Source of the DNA: Anaerolineales bacterium
Lineage (GTDB): Bacteria > Chloroflexota > Anaerolineae > Anaerolineales > Villigracilaceae
Reading direction: 5' to 3'
NCBI GenBank assembly: GCA_020634895.1
Contig: JACKAV010000008.1
Span: forward strand, 62,001 to 126,000
DNA: 64,000 bases
The notes beneath the pieces are model-generated. The model ran no database searches and was not told where the DNA came from. It saw only the letters and a list, made by a program, of their open reading frames with translations. Below, piece by piece: positions 26,691 through 34,718 of the stretch. Positions within the stretch are counted from its first letter, which is position 1, and every line of letters begins with the position of its first letter. A program made the position numbers and the translations under genes.

Positions 26691-26758
26691 TCAGACTCCG
26701 CCTTGGGCTGATGCACTCGCTCATGCGCAAGCGTGGACCAAGCCCAAACTGAGTCTGA
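26691..26758. repeat. Long imperfect hairpin downstream of uspA-like gene
   Basis: TCAGACTC (26691-26698) pairs with GAGTCTGA (26751-26758), and TTGGGCT (26703-26709) with AGCCCAA (26741-26747), enclosing a GC-rich middle. It lies 11 bases after the stop of the universal stress gene on the minus strand and has no T-run. Possible 3'-end structure or a small repeat unit. Confidence 0.5.
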
Positions 26759-26769
26759 ACCGTTAGCGT

Positions 26770-27207
26770 CTATGCTTTTGCGCGTATCAATAGGACAGGA
26801 ATCCCAGAATTGTGGACGACTCTTTCGGCAATACTTCCCAAGAGCCAACGTGCCGGACCTGTCCGCCCGTGAGTGGACATGGCGATGGCATCCACCTGGA
26901 GCTCCTCCGCCACGCCAAGGATTACTTCTGCCACCGACCCAACCCGCATGAGGGTGGATGTTCGAAAACCTTCCAGCTTAAGTTTGTTTTCGATTTCACT
27001 CAAGTACTGTTTGCTTTTTTCTTCCTGCTCAAAGATGGCTTCCTGGGCAGAGCCGGGGTCTGAGAACATGAATTCCATGGCGGGGTTGGCAGCAACCGTC
27101 AGCAGGACTAATTCCGCCCCTTCTGAATAGGCGAGGGACTTGGCGTGGGGCAAAACCCCCTCCGCAACTTTGGAGCCGTCCAACGGGACAAGTATTCTTT
27201 TGTACAT
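26770..27207 (-). CDS. Universal stress protein (UspA family)
   Basis: The 145-residue protein is a single Usp domain: MYKRILVPLDGSKVAEGVLP at the start and STHGRTGPARWLLGSIAERV then VHNSGIPVLLIR at the end. This gives the ATP-binding pattern GxxGxxxxxxxxxG(S). It probably binds ATP and acts in stress or dormancy signalling. The start at 27205-27207 has GGAGG five bases upstream. It lies 18 bases after the phosphoesterase gene, so the two are probably one operon. Confidence 0.9.
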   Translation of the reverse strand: MYKRILVPLDGSKVAEGVLPHAKSLAYSEGAELVLLTVAANPAMEFMFSDPGSAQEAIFEQEEKSKQYLSEIENKLKLEGFRTSTLMRVGSVAEVILGVAEELQVDAIAMSTHGRTGPARWLLGSIAERVVHNSGIPVLLIRAKA

Positions 27208-27225
27208 GGCAACCTCCAACTTCCA

Positions 27226-27960
27226 TTATTGCCCAAAACGCAGCCTTCGTATCAACCGATTTGAGAAGCGGGCTTTCTTCATTAAACCTTGCACATAGGC
27301 AACATCATAAAGAACTCGGTGCTGTGTATAGGTCATTGTTTGTGTATCGAGAATGGCGTAGGCGGCGCGTGGGTCTTCGTCTCGTGGCTGCCCCACGCTG
27401 CCGGGATTGATCAGCATCCGGTCGGGAGTGAGTGCAATGGGCGAGTTTGTCCGGGGATATTCATCGAGAATTTGCCACTCATCCCAACGCTTGCGGAAGA
27501 TCATGGGGAAGTGCGTATGTCCGTTAAAACAAATAGGCGTTTGAGAAAGTTCAAGGTTGACTTTGGCAATGCTTGTGTCTGTGATGTATTCCCATAGCGG
27601 GTCGCGCAAGCTGGCATGAACAATGGTGATGTTATTTCCCATCACGAGCGGGTTTTCAGGTAATGCCCGCAACCAGTCAAAGTTTTCTCTTTTAAGTTGC
27701 TGGCGAGTCCATAAGATGACTTCCTGTGCATCTTTGGAAAATTCCGAAATCTCTGCCTTGCCGATCGTCGTAACATCATGATTCCCTGCGAGGCAGATAG
27801 CTTCGAGTTTTTTTAGCTTTTCAATGCATTCATTGGGTTGTGGTCCATATCCTACAACATCCCCCAGACACCAGACCTGGTCAAAAGACCCGGCATCCTT
27901 GAACACTGCCTCAAGGGCAGTGAAATTGGCATGGATATCTGAAATGACAAGGGTGCGCAT
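27226..27960 (-). CDS. Calcineurin-like metallophosphoesterase (YfcE/MJ0936-like)
   Basis: The 244-residue protein has all dimetal ligand motifs of the small phosphoesterase group: VISDIHANFTALEAV (D8, H10), CLGDVVGYGP, LAGNHDVTT, IVHASLRDP and FNGHTHFPM. It likely hydrolyses a phosphodiester or phosphomonoester in the cytoplasm; the natural substrate is unknown. A TATAAT (27978-27983) lies 17 bases before the ATG, back to back with the promoter of the kinase gene. Confidence 0.88.
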   Translation of the reverse strand: MRTLVISDIHANFTALEAVFKDAGSFDQVWCLGDVVGYGPQPNECIEKLKKLEAICLAGNHDVTTIGKAEISEFSKDAQEVILWTRQQLKRENFDWLRALPENPLVMGNNITIVHASLRDPLWEYITDTSIAKVNLELSQTPICFNGHTHFPMIFRKRWDEWQILDEYPRTNSPIALTPDRMLINPGSVGQPRDEDPRAAYAILDTQTMTYTQHRVLYDVAYVQGLMKKARFSNRLIRRLRFGQ

Positions 27961-27977
27961 ATCAATTGAATGGTGGG

Positions 27978-28035
27978 ATTATAGCGTACTTGAAACTTGA
28001 AAAAGCTTTTTACTTCGCATCGCGCGGACTATAAT
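27978..28035. promoter_or_regulatory. Back-to-back promoters (phosphoesterase and kinase genes)
   Basis: A minus-strand TATAAT at 27978-27983 serves the phosphoesterase; a plus-strand TATAAT at 28030-28035 ends six bases before the kinase ATG at 28042, implying a leaderless kinase mRNA. No convincing -35 boxes are seen. Confidence 0.5.
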
Positions 28036-28041
28036 CTGGAT

Positions 28042-29394
28042 ATGGCTCAGTTTTTTTCCCGTTTCCATAAACTTGATTCCAAGGATACACCCGCCGAAAA
28101 TACCAGTTTGGGTTTTGGAGTGGACGGGCTTGTAAATGGACGCTATCGGTTGGATGCGGAAATTGGGCGCGGGGGAATGGGAATCATCTTTCGAGCATAC
28201 GATCTCGAACGGAAACAAGATGTGGCATTTAAGGTTATTAACCCAGAGACGGCAAATGCACTTTCCCTTAATCAGTTCGAGCGCGAGACTGAGATACTAA
28301 CCAGGTTGAACCATCCACATATTGTCGCATTGTACGATCATGGTTTTGTAGATAATGATAATTCCTTGCCTTATCTTGTTATCGAGTTATTGCAGGGAAG
28401 AGACCTTGCGGAAGTTGGCGCACTAACCATTGCCAAAATTATGGATATTGCAAAGCAGCTTTGTGAAGTTCTTGCGTATATCCACGAGCAGGGATTTGCA
28501 TATCGTGATATCAAACCCCAGAATGTCCTGCTTGAAAAACAAGGTTTTCAGTATTTTGTAAAACTGATTGATTTTGGCTTGGCGCGTCCGCTAGGGGAAG
28601 CGTACCTTCCCAATGAAAGCAGCCTTGCAGGGACGGTTTTCTACCTTGCCCCCGAGTTGATTGATGGACAGCCCGCGGATATTGCCTCTGACTTGTACGC
28701 TTTCGGAGTCTTGTCGTATGAAATGATTACGGGGCGGGTCCCATTTTCAAATATTGATGAGCAGACCGTACTCTTTCAACATCAAGACGAAAGGGTTCCG
28801 CTTCCAAGCCAATCTCGCGGGACATTGCCGCAGGCTTTGGAGGAGATTGTCCTGCGTCTTTTAGAGAAAAATCCTCAAGATCGGTTTGCGTCTGCCAATG
28901 AAGTTTTGAGCGCTTTGAACCAAATCGTTTTGGAGCATTTGCCTTCAGGTAATTTAAATGGCGCTTGTTACCCTGGCACGGATGATGAAATAGCGCAAGT
29001 CGGTATATTACTTGAGAGTTCCCAGATGGTGACAGTGGTTGGTAACGACGACTCGCTTTCTCTGGCGGCTGCGTCTAAACTGGCAGGGCATTTTGCGGAT
29101 GGCGTCTGGGTTGTTGATATTTCTCTTATTGATGAACCGATGATGCTAATGCCGACGGTCGCTTCCATTTTGGGGGTACAGAAGGAAAATCAACGCCCGC
29201 TGACCGTGGCGTTGCTGGAACATATCTGTGAAAAAAATATATTGCTTGTTTTCAATCGCTGTGACCACCTTTTGTTTGCATGTGCCCAATTGGCTGATGT
29301 TATTCTCGATCACTGCCCTGATGTACATATTCTGACATCAAGTTGTCAGCCGTTAAGACTCTCACAAGAGAAGAGTTATACATCTGCCAAGTAA
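28042..29394 (+). CDS. Ser/Thr protein kinase fused to a degenerate, truncated STAND/NB-ARC-like module
   Basis: A 450-residue cytoplasmic protein. Residues ~34-300 are a PknB-type kinase: glycine loop IGRGGMGIIF, Lys in VAFKVINPE, catalytic loop YRDIKPQN (YRD for HRD) and LIDFGLARP with the DFG motif. Residues ~315-450 read like the NB-ARC part of AfsR/LuxR-type STAND regulators (TVVG..., GVWVVDISL, NILLVFNRCDHLLFACAQL, CPDVHILTSS). However, the Walker A GxGGVGKT is replaced by GNDDSLS, the Walker B Asp is Asn, and the protein stops right after the sensor-1 region. It has no membrane helix or PASTA domain. I choose the ATG at 28042, six bases after TATAAT. Confidence 0.85.
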   Translation: MAQFFSRFHKLDSKDTPAENTSLGFGVDGLVNGRYRLDAEIGRGGMGIIFRAYDLERKQDVAFKVINPETANALSLNQFERETEILTRLNHPHIVALYDHGFVDNDNSLPYLVIELLQGRDLAEVGALTIAKIMDIAKQLCEVLAYIHEQGFAYRDIKPQNVLLEKQGFQYFVKLIDFGLARPLGEAYLPNESSLAGTVFYLAPELIDGQPADIASDLYAFGVLSYEMITGRVPFSNIDEQTVLFQHQDERVPLPSQSRGTLPQALEEIVLRLLEKNPQDRFASANEVLSALNQIVLEHLPSGNLNGACYPGTDDEIAQVGILLESSQMVTVVGNDDSLSLAAASKLAGHFADGVWVVDISLIDEPMMLMPTVASILGVQKENQRPLTVALLEHICEKNILLVFNRCDHLLFACAQLADVILDHCPDVHILTSSCQPLRLSQEKSYTSAK

Positions 29395-29396
29395 AA

Positions 29397-30677
29397 TTAC
29401 TCCACCCAATCTAAAATCTTATGCCACGCGCCTACAAACGGCAGGAACCAGGCGTTGCCGTTATATAGTCCCAACGGCGCTGTGGGAAAATTGAATTTCG
29501 CAAACGGATTGTTATTCACATTTCCAGACAGCATGTCTTCAGCAACTTTCATTCCCAAGTGCGTTCCCATCGCCACACCGTGTCCTGCGTAACCAAGCGC
29601 ATAATAAATTCCGTCTGCTTCGCCAACATGGGTCATTTGATCGAACGCGAAATCAAGCGTGCCGCCCCAAACATATTCGACCTTTGCATCCTTCAATTGC
29701 GGATACACCCGGATCATTTCACGGCGCAGAATCTCACCGCTTTGCATGGTCGTATTTTCATTCTCTGGGAAGAACGCTGCACGTCCGCCAAAGATCATGC
29801 GGTTATCCCACAAACGAAAATAATTCAGGAAATGTTTGTAGTCGAAGATCATCCGATTCTTTGGGCTGAGTTCATTTGCAAGATCGTCGGATAGCTGCTC
29901 TGTTGCAATAATGAACGACCCGATGGGAATGATCCTCTTTTGAAGATTTCTTGTGACCTTTCCGGTATAGCCGGATGTAGCCACCAAAACGGATTCCGCC
30001 TGGACTACGCCTCTTTCCGTCTGGATGACATAACGCTTCTCTCTCCGCTCCAGTTTGGTGACACGTGCCCGGGCACACAGCAACGCCCCAGACTTTTCCG
30101 CCGCGTTTGCAAGCCCTGCAACAAATTGAGCCGGATTCAACCCTGCGCTGACTTCATCCACCAATGCGCCGTGGTAGATATCGGAGCCGATCTCGCTTCT
30201 CATCTCACCCGGAGCAACCAGATGGACTTTATGGTCGAATTCCTTCGCCATAAAATCCACTTCACTTTTGAGCGCCTCAAAATGTTTTGGCTTGTTGGCC
30301 GCCAGCAGGTGACCTGTCCGTGCAAAGCCGCAGTCTATTGATTCTTCTTTGACGATACGTTCAACGGTATCGACTGAATCGAGCGAGGTTTGAAATAATT
30401 CTCTAGCCAACTCCCTCCCATAATTTTTGATGACTGTTTGCATGGCTGGCTTTAATCCGGTCAGGGTCATACCGCCGTTGCGTGAGCTTGCGCCCCAGCC
30501 CATCGTCTCTGCTTCGAGAACGACTGCTTTTGTTCCACGCTTTGCCAGGGTCAATGCGGCGCTTAATCCGGTAAAGCCTCCGCCAATGATGGCTACGTCT
30601 ACATTCTCAGGGATCGGCGTCAGGTTTTCAGCATCGGGCATTTGGACGGTTGTGTGCCAATAGATATGTTGTCTCAT
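29397..30677 (-). CDS. FAD-dependent oxidoreductase (DAO family, PuuB-like)
   Basis: The 426-residue protein has the dinucleotide-binding start DVAIIGGGFTGLSAALTLAK and VVLEAETMGWGASSRNGGMT, typical of the D-amino-acid-oxidase/gamma-glutamylputrescine oxidase group. The later VWGGTLDFAFDQMTHVGEAD and YYALGYAGHGVAMGTHLGMK complete the family pattern. It oxidises an amine or amino acid; the substrate is not known. It is monocistronic and convergent with the kinase gene two bases away. Confidence 0.87.
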   Translation of the reverse strand: MRQHIYWHTTVQMPDAENLTPIPENVDVAIIGGGFTGLSAALTLAKRGTKAVVLEAETMGWGASSRNGGMTLTGLKPAMQTVIKNYGRELARELFQTSLDSVDTVERIVKEESIDCGFARTGHLLAANKPKHFEALKSEVDFMAKEFDHKVHLVAPGEMRSEIGSDIYHGALVDEVSAGLNPAQFVAGLANAAEKSGALLCARARVTKLERREKRYVIQTERGVVQAESVLVATSGYTGKVTRNLQKRIIPIGSFIIATEQLSDDLANELSPKNRMIFDYKHFLNYFRLWDNRMIFGGRAAFFPENENTTMQSGEILRREMIRVYPQLKDAKVEYVWGGTLDFAFDQMTHVGEADGIYYALGYAGHGVAMGTHLGMKVAEDMLSGNVNNNPFAKFNFPTAPLGLYNGNAWFLPFVGAWHKILDWVE

Positions 30678-30717
30678 AATACCTCTCGAGTTTCAATGAC
30701 AAAAGAAAAGTCCAAAG

Positions 30718-32115
30718 TCAGGAGACTTTGGACTCCGTATCATCGAAAAGAATCTTTTCCCAATCCAATTCTTTGAAAGCTTCCTGGAGCCTGTGACCAT
30801 CGTTTACTACAATAAATTGGAGATCGCTGAATAATTTTTCGGCAAGCTCGCGGACAGGCTCGAGCGGCACGGTCTCATCCTCCGTCCCATGGATGATGAT
30901 TGTTGGAACAGAAACAGGCTCAAGGTCCAGCAATGAGCCGAAGGCTTCCTTGAGCAGTGCCGGGGCAAGCAGGATCAACTTGCGGACTTGTTTCGGATGC
31001 TCGCTGGTAAAGACCGTCCCCATTAACCCGCCAAAGGATGAGCCGATAATGATCCAATTTCTTTTGCGTCCCAATATGGGTTTGAGCTGAGCCATACGTT
31101 CTTCGAAGCTACCGGTGAAATCGGGCGTGACCATGCCGGGAAATTTCTCCGCGAATTGACGCGCCTTGCCGCTTTGGCTGTTGCTTTCAAGCCCATGCAG
31201 GTAGATGACGCGGGTGTTGTCCCTTTTCTTTTTTCGCGGTTTTCGCGCAGGCTTTTCTTCAGGGATGGTTTCTTCTACAAAGTCATTGATCTCTTCGGCG
31301 GGCTGAGGGCGTGTAAGCGGTTGCGGACGCAACAGAGTGCGCAACTCGTTTTGAAGCGGCGGTGGAAAATTGGGCGAGATGCGTCGCATGGTGATCGCGG
31401 TCATTTGATTCTCGGTGGTAGTGAGAATATGTTTGAGCATGAAGATGGTTTCATTGGGTGACGCGCGATAGAGTGTGACGATGAGGTCGGTGAGATCGTT
31501 CTGCAGTGTGGACGGCGCTTCCTTAACAATGGGTTCGGCGATGTCAAAGATGGCTGGCAGGTTTTCGAAGTCGCTGTCTGTGATCATGGGGATCAGCGCT
31601 TGTACACCGTTCGACCAGGTTCGTGTTCTTTCGGGATGAAGATATTCGCGCACGAGTTCGAGGAATTGATTGGGCGTTTCTTTGCGCATGCGCGTGAGGC
31701 TTGTCGTGAGCAGCGCCACCCGAACTTCGGGGTCGCGGATCTGCTGTGTCCATGCGGTGATGCGGGGGAGCAGGCGTTCTTCCTGCGGGGGGATACGTCC
31801 CAGTAAATAGGATGCCAGCAGGCGAGTTTCGAGCGCACCTTCGTCCCAGAGCATATCCGCAAGTTCAAGCGCGAAGTGAGGATTCTCTTCCGCTTTGAGG
31901 CGCAGTTCGTTTTGAATTTGAGTTAATACAGCGGGGGGCGTGCGATAGGTTTTGAGGTTCGAGCCGGGAGCCACATTCTCAACCGTGCGGAGTGTGTAGT
32001 TGACGTAAAACTCCAATATCTCGCGCAAATGCTTCATGAACTCGTCCGGCAGAAAGAAGAAATCTGCGAGGCGGGCGGCTTGTTTGCGGAGGCGGGTGAG
32101 GTCGATGGCGGGCAT
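30718..32115 (-). CDS. Alpha-helical repeat domain fused to an alpha/beta hydrolase
   Basis: A 465-residue protein. Residues ~1-270 are helical and resemble HEAT/ALK-like repeats (for example LELADMLWDEGALETRLLAS and LLGRIPPQEERLLPRITAWT). A charged linker rich in Glu/Arg/Lys follows (EEKPARKPRKKKRDN). Residues ~300-460 form a compact alpha/beta hydrolase: VIYLHGLESNSQ, nucleophile elbow GSSFGG, acid in HGTEDETVP and base in NDGHRL. The substrate is unknown. The ATG overlaps TATAATG, so the exact start is uncertain. A perfect GC-rich inverted repeat lies just upstream. Confidence 0.75.
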   Translation of the reverse strand: MPAIDLTRLRKQAARLADFFFLPDEFMKHLREILEFYVNYTLRTVENVAPGSNLKTYRTPPAVLTQIQNELRLKAEENPHFALELADMLWDEGALETRLLASYLLGRIPPQEERLLPRITAWTQQIRDPEVRVALLTTSLTRMRKETPNQFLELVREYLHPERTRTWSNGVQALIPMITDSDFENLPAIFDIAEPIVKEAPSTLQNDLTDLIVTLYRASPNETIFMLKHILTTTENQMTAITMRRISPNFPPPLQNELRTLLRPQPLTRPQPAEEINDFVEETIPEEKPARKPRKKKRDNTRVIYLHGLESNSQSGKARQFAEKFPGMVTPDFTGSFEERMAQLKPILGRKRNWIIIGSSFGGLMGTVFTSEHPKQVRKLILLAPALLKEAFGSLLDLEPVSVPTIIIHGTEDETVPLEPVRELAEKLFSDLQFIVVNDGHRLQEAFKELDWEKILFDDTESKVS

Positions 32116-32126
32116 TATACAAATAT

Positions 32127-32155
32127 CGTAGGGGCGGGGTTACCCCGCCCCTACG
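32127..32155. repeat. Perfect 13-bp GC-rich inverted repeat between proS and the hydrolase gene
   Basis: CGTAGGGGCGGGG (32127-32139) and its exact complement (32143-32155) flank a three-base loop, only five bases beyond the proS stop. It may act as a terminator hairpin (no T-run) or a REP-like unit; similar 'GTAGGGGCGGGG' palindromes recur in many bacterial genomes. Confidence 0.7.
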
Positions 32156-32160
32156 TAAAA

Positions 32161-33600
32161 TTAATACGCTTTTGCGAAATACACTTTGCGTTTGCTGGGC
32201 TTGCCGCAAACGACACATTTTCCTTCGGCATCCGGTTGATGGAAGGGGATATTGCGGGTGGTGGCTTTGGTGTCTTCCTTGACCTTCTTTTCGCATTCTG
32301 TGGATTCGCACCAGTAGGCGAACGCCCATCCGTCCTGCACGACTTTCTTCAGGTCTTCGTAGGTATCCACTTCGTGGATGTTCGAGTCGCGATATTCGGT
32401 GGCGCGCTGGAGCAGGGACGCTTGTACATCTGCCAGCAAATTCTGGACAGAATCTGCCAAACCTTCCTGGGAAACAAAAGTCTTTCCTTCTCTACCGGGC
32501 TTATCGCGTCGGGCAAGAGCGACAGTTCCCTTTTCGATATCTTTGGGTCCAATCTCCACGCGGACGGGGACTCCGCGCATTTCCCAGTCGTTGAATTTGA
32601 ATCCGCTGGAAACATTGTCGCGGTCGTCAAACTTCACGCGGACGCCCGCAGCCTTGAGTTCCAGGAAGATGCGGTCGGCAACTTCCATCACTTTTTCTTT
32701 TTCAGCGTCATTCTTGAAGATCGGAACGACGACAGCTTGAATTGGCGCAAGGCGGGGAGGAAGAACCAACCCGTTGTCATCTCCATGCACCATGATCATC
32801 GCGCCAATGATGCGGGACGAGATCGCCCACGAGGTGGTTTGGGCGTAGGTTAATTTGTTGTCTTTGTTCAAGAACTGGATTTCAAAAGCCTTGGCGAAGT
32901 TATCGCCAAAATAATGGGATGTGCCCGATTGCAGCGCGCGCTTGTCCCACATCATCGCTTCGATGGATGTGGTGATCTGCGCTCCGGCAAACCGCTCCGT
33001 TTCGCTCTTGGTACCTTTGAGCACTGGGATGGCAGCTTCTTCAAGGCAGAAGTGTTCGTAGATGTCGAGGATGCGGTACATTTCCTCTTTGGCTTCTTCT
33101 TCGCTGGCATGTGCGGTGTGACCTTCGTGCCAATAGAATTCAGCCGTGCGCAGGAAGAGTTTGGTGCGCAATTCCCAACGCATGACCGAACCCCACTGCA
33201 CGATCAACAGTGGAAGGTCACGCCATGACTTAACCCACTTGGCGTACATGTGACCAATAATGGTCTCAGAAGTTGGGCGGACCGCGAGTTTCTCTTCGAG
33301 CTCCTGTCCGCCGCCGTGAGTGACCACTGCCAGCTCTGGCGCAAAACCTTCGACGTGTTCCTTTTCCTTTTCAAAGAACGACATCGGAATAAGTGTGGGG
33401 AACGCCGCATTGACGTGACCTGTCTTCTTGAATTCAGTATCGAGCCAGGAGGTGATGTTTTCCCAAAGCGCCCAGCCGTACGGTTTGACGACCATGCATC
33501 CGCGCACAGGGGCGTAATCCGCCATGTCGGCGCGGACGACCAGTTGGTTGTACCACTCGGAAAAGTCTTCTGCTCGTGTAGGTAATTTCTCTTCTGCCAT
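32161..33600 (-). CDS. proS: Prolyl-tRNA synthetase, archaeal/eukaryotic type
   Basis: The 479-residue protein is a class II synthetase of the short ProS type without the editing domain. Visible motifs are FSEWYNQLVVRADMADYAPV, then VNAAFPTLIPMSFF, RPTSETIIGHMYAKW (motif 2 region) and SHYFGDNFAKAFEIQF. The C-terminus has a zinc domain with Cys pairs (YWCESTECEKKV and GKCVVCGK) and ends in Tyr, as in archaeal-type ProS. It charges tRNA-Pro. AGAGGA precedes the ATG. The LOG gene is upstream on the same strand across a 60-base repeat-bearing gap. Confidence 0.94.
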   Translation of the reverse strand: MAEEKLPTRAEDFSEWYNQLVVRADMADYAPVRGCMVVKPYGWALWENITSWLDTEFKKTGHVNAAFPTLIPMSFFEKEKEHVEGFAPELAVVTHGGGQELEEKLAVRPTSETIIGHMYAKWVKSWRDLPLLIVQWGSVMRWELRTKLFLRTAEFYWHEGHTAHASEEEAKEEMYRILDIYEHFCLEEAAIPVLKGTKSETERFAGAQITTSIEAMMWDKRALQSGTSHYFGDNFAKAFEIQFLNKDNKLTYAQTTSWAISSRIIGAMIMVHGDDNGLVLPPRLAPIQAVVVPIFKNDAEKEKVMEVADRIFLELKAAGVRVKFDDRDNVSSGFKFNDWEMRGVPVRVEIGPKDIEKGTVALARRDKPGREGKTFVSQEGLADSVQNLLADVQASLLQRATEYRDSNIHEVDTYEDLKKVVQDGWAFAYWCESTECEKKVKEDTKATTRNIPFHQPDAEGKCVVCGKPSKRKVYFAKAY

Positions 33601-33628
33601 TTTGTCCTCTTGGGTTTACAGGTTGTAT

Positions 33629-33674
33629 GTTGAAGGTCGCAAGTTTTAAATCTGCAACTTTCAACTTTCTAACT
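33629..33674. repeat. Short CTTCAAC/GTTGAAG repeat unit, copy 1
   Basis: It begins GTTGAAGGTCGCA and ends with GCAACTTTCAACTTTC. The ends can pair, so it forms an imperfect hairpin. It lies between the LOG gene and proS and resembles the copy at 34207-34266. Confidence 0.6.
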
Positions 33675-34191
33675 TTTTAACTGCGTCTTTCACATCGCCC
33701 GCAAAGTATAACAACTCTCTTTGACTGCTGGGAATGCAGCTTTCAAGCCCGGTGAAGAACTGATCGAATGTGGACTGCCAACCACTTCCGATCAGTATTA
33801 GCGGTCTACGGGGCAAAGACTCCACGATCATCAAATTCCACATTAGCGAGATTTCCGTCAACGTGCCGGGACCGCCGGGGAGCGCCATCGCCGCATCGCA
33901 ACTTTCAATAAGAACCATCAAACGCTCCATCAAAGTCTTTTTTCTTCTTTCCTCTTTGATCCATTTATTCGGCTTAACGCTGCGCCACTCTTCAATATCA
34001 GAACATGTCACGCCGATCACGTGCCCGCCTGCTTCGTTCGCTCCGCGCGAGACGGCTTCCATGGTGCCAATATAGCCGCCATTTAACACAACATGTCCGC
34101 GCTGGGCGAGGAGCGTGCCAAGTCCGCGCGCTTCTTCGTAGGCAGGTGTGCCTTCCTTAGGTTGCGATCCACCAAATACTGATACGTTCAT
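33661..34191 (-). CDS. LOG-family protein (TIGR00725-like nucleotide phosphoribohydrolase)
   Basis: The 176-residue protein starts MNVSVFGGSQPKEGTPAYEE and has NGGYIGTMEAVSRGANEAGG and ALPGGPGTLTEISLMWN. The last is the PGGxGTxxE motif of the LOG/'lysine decarboxylase-like' family. Members cleave nucleoside 5'-monophosphates to free base and ribose 5-phosphate, and some activate cytokinins. GAGG precedes the ATG. It lies between the MazG-like gene and proS on the same strand, which may indicate a nucleotide-housekeeping role (inference). Confidence 0.88.
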   Translation of the reverse strand: MNVSVFGGSQPKEGTPAYEEARGLGTLLAQRGHVVLNGGYIGTMEAVSRGANEAGGHVIGVTCSDIEEWRSVKPNKWIKEERRKKTLMERLMVLIESCDAAMALPGGPGTLTEISLMWNLMIVESLPRRPLILIGSGWQSTFDQFFTGLESCIPSSQRELLYFAGDVKDAVKKLES

Positions 34192-34206
34192 AAGACCTCG
34201 TTGTGG

Positions 34207-34266
34207 GTTGAAGGTCGCAGGCTGAAGGTTGCTTGTCGCAATCTTAAACCTTCAACTTTCAACCTG
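34207..34266. repeat. Short CTTCAAC/GTTGAAG repeat unit, copy 2
   Basis: It shares the 13 bases GTTGAAGGTCGCA exactly with copy 1 and ends ACCTTCAACTTTCAACC. It fills most of the gap between the MazG-like and LOG genes and can fold on itself. Confidence 0.6.
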
Positions 34267-34272
34267 TAACTT

Positions 34273-34599
34273 TTAATACTTCTCGTCCCAGCTTCTTTTC
34301 TTATTTATTTCGATCTTTTTCAAAACCGCATCTTCCAGGTCGATCTCTGAAACCGACGCCAATTGCAAAAGATATAACATCACATCCGCCAGTTCGCTTC
34401 CCAGCTCATCGCGGTCTTTGATTTCATCAGTGAATTGGAAATGCTCCAAAATCTCCGCCGCTTCTATTGAAAGCGACACAGCCAAATTGCGTGGAGTCTG
34501 CGGGCGTTTGCTGTCTGCTTCGTACCAGCCCTTCGACTTCACCAGCGCGTGCATTTTTTCTGTCAGTTCTTTGATGGTTAATTCGGTCATTTGCATCAT
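34273..34599 (-). CDS. MazG-like nucleotide pyrophosphohydrolase (RS21-C6/dCTPase type)
   Basis: The 108-residue protein is a small all-alpha NTP pyrophosphohydrolase. SIEAAEILEHFQFTDEIKDR holds the ExxE pair and SELADVMLYLLQLASVSEID the ExxD pair that bind magnesium. Such proteins hydrolyse (d)NTPs, often modified dCTP, to monophosphates. Three nearby ATGs (34597-34599, 34594-34596 and 34588-34590) make the exact start uncertain. A terminator-like hairpin lies directly upstream, so read-through from the upstream promoter would be attenuated. Confidence 0.88.
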   Translation of the reverse strand: MMQMTELTIKELTEKMHALVKSKGWYEADSKRPQTPRNLAVSLSIEAAEILEHFQFTDEIKDRDELGSELADVMLYLLQLASVSEIDLEDAVLKKIEINKKRSWDEKY

Positions 34600-34603
34600 C
34601 CAA

Positions 34604-34712
34604 TAAAAAACGGCTCACCAAGTCTGGGAGCCGTTTGGGCATACGAAAGCGAACCTAACCAGACCTGGAGGATTTATACATGCTAGGGGACGGGTTGGGG
34701 TTCATCAGCATG
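34604..34712 (-). ncRNA. Candidate small RNA or attenuator leader upstream of the MazG-like gene
   Basis: On the minus strand a TATAAT at 34719-34724 predicts a start near 34712. About 100 bases later comes a clear Rho-independent terminator: AAACGGCTC/GAGCCGTTT (34608-34616 with 34628-34636) followed by six T. In between, CATGCT/AGCATG (34679-34684 with 34707-34712) can form a hairpin. CCAGGTCTGG (34659-34668, minus strand) can pair over nine to ten positions with the loop of the terminator (34618-34627), suggesting a pseudoknot. It encodes no protein. I cannot match it to SRP RNA, tmRNA or a known riboswitch. Confidence 0.5.
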
Positions 34713-34718
34713 CGCCGA

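Noticed and set aside
34604..34712. SRP (4.5S) RNA, tmRNA or tRNA in the non-coding stretch
   Set aside because: The conserved GGAAG tetraloop region of SRP RNA, the tmRNA tRNA-like ends and a tRNA cloverleaf are all missing.
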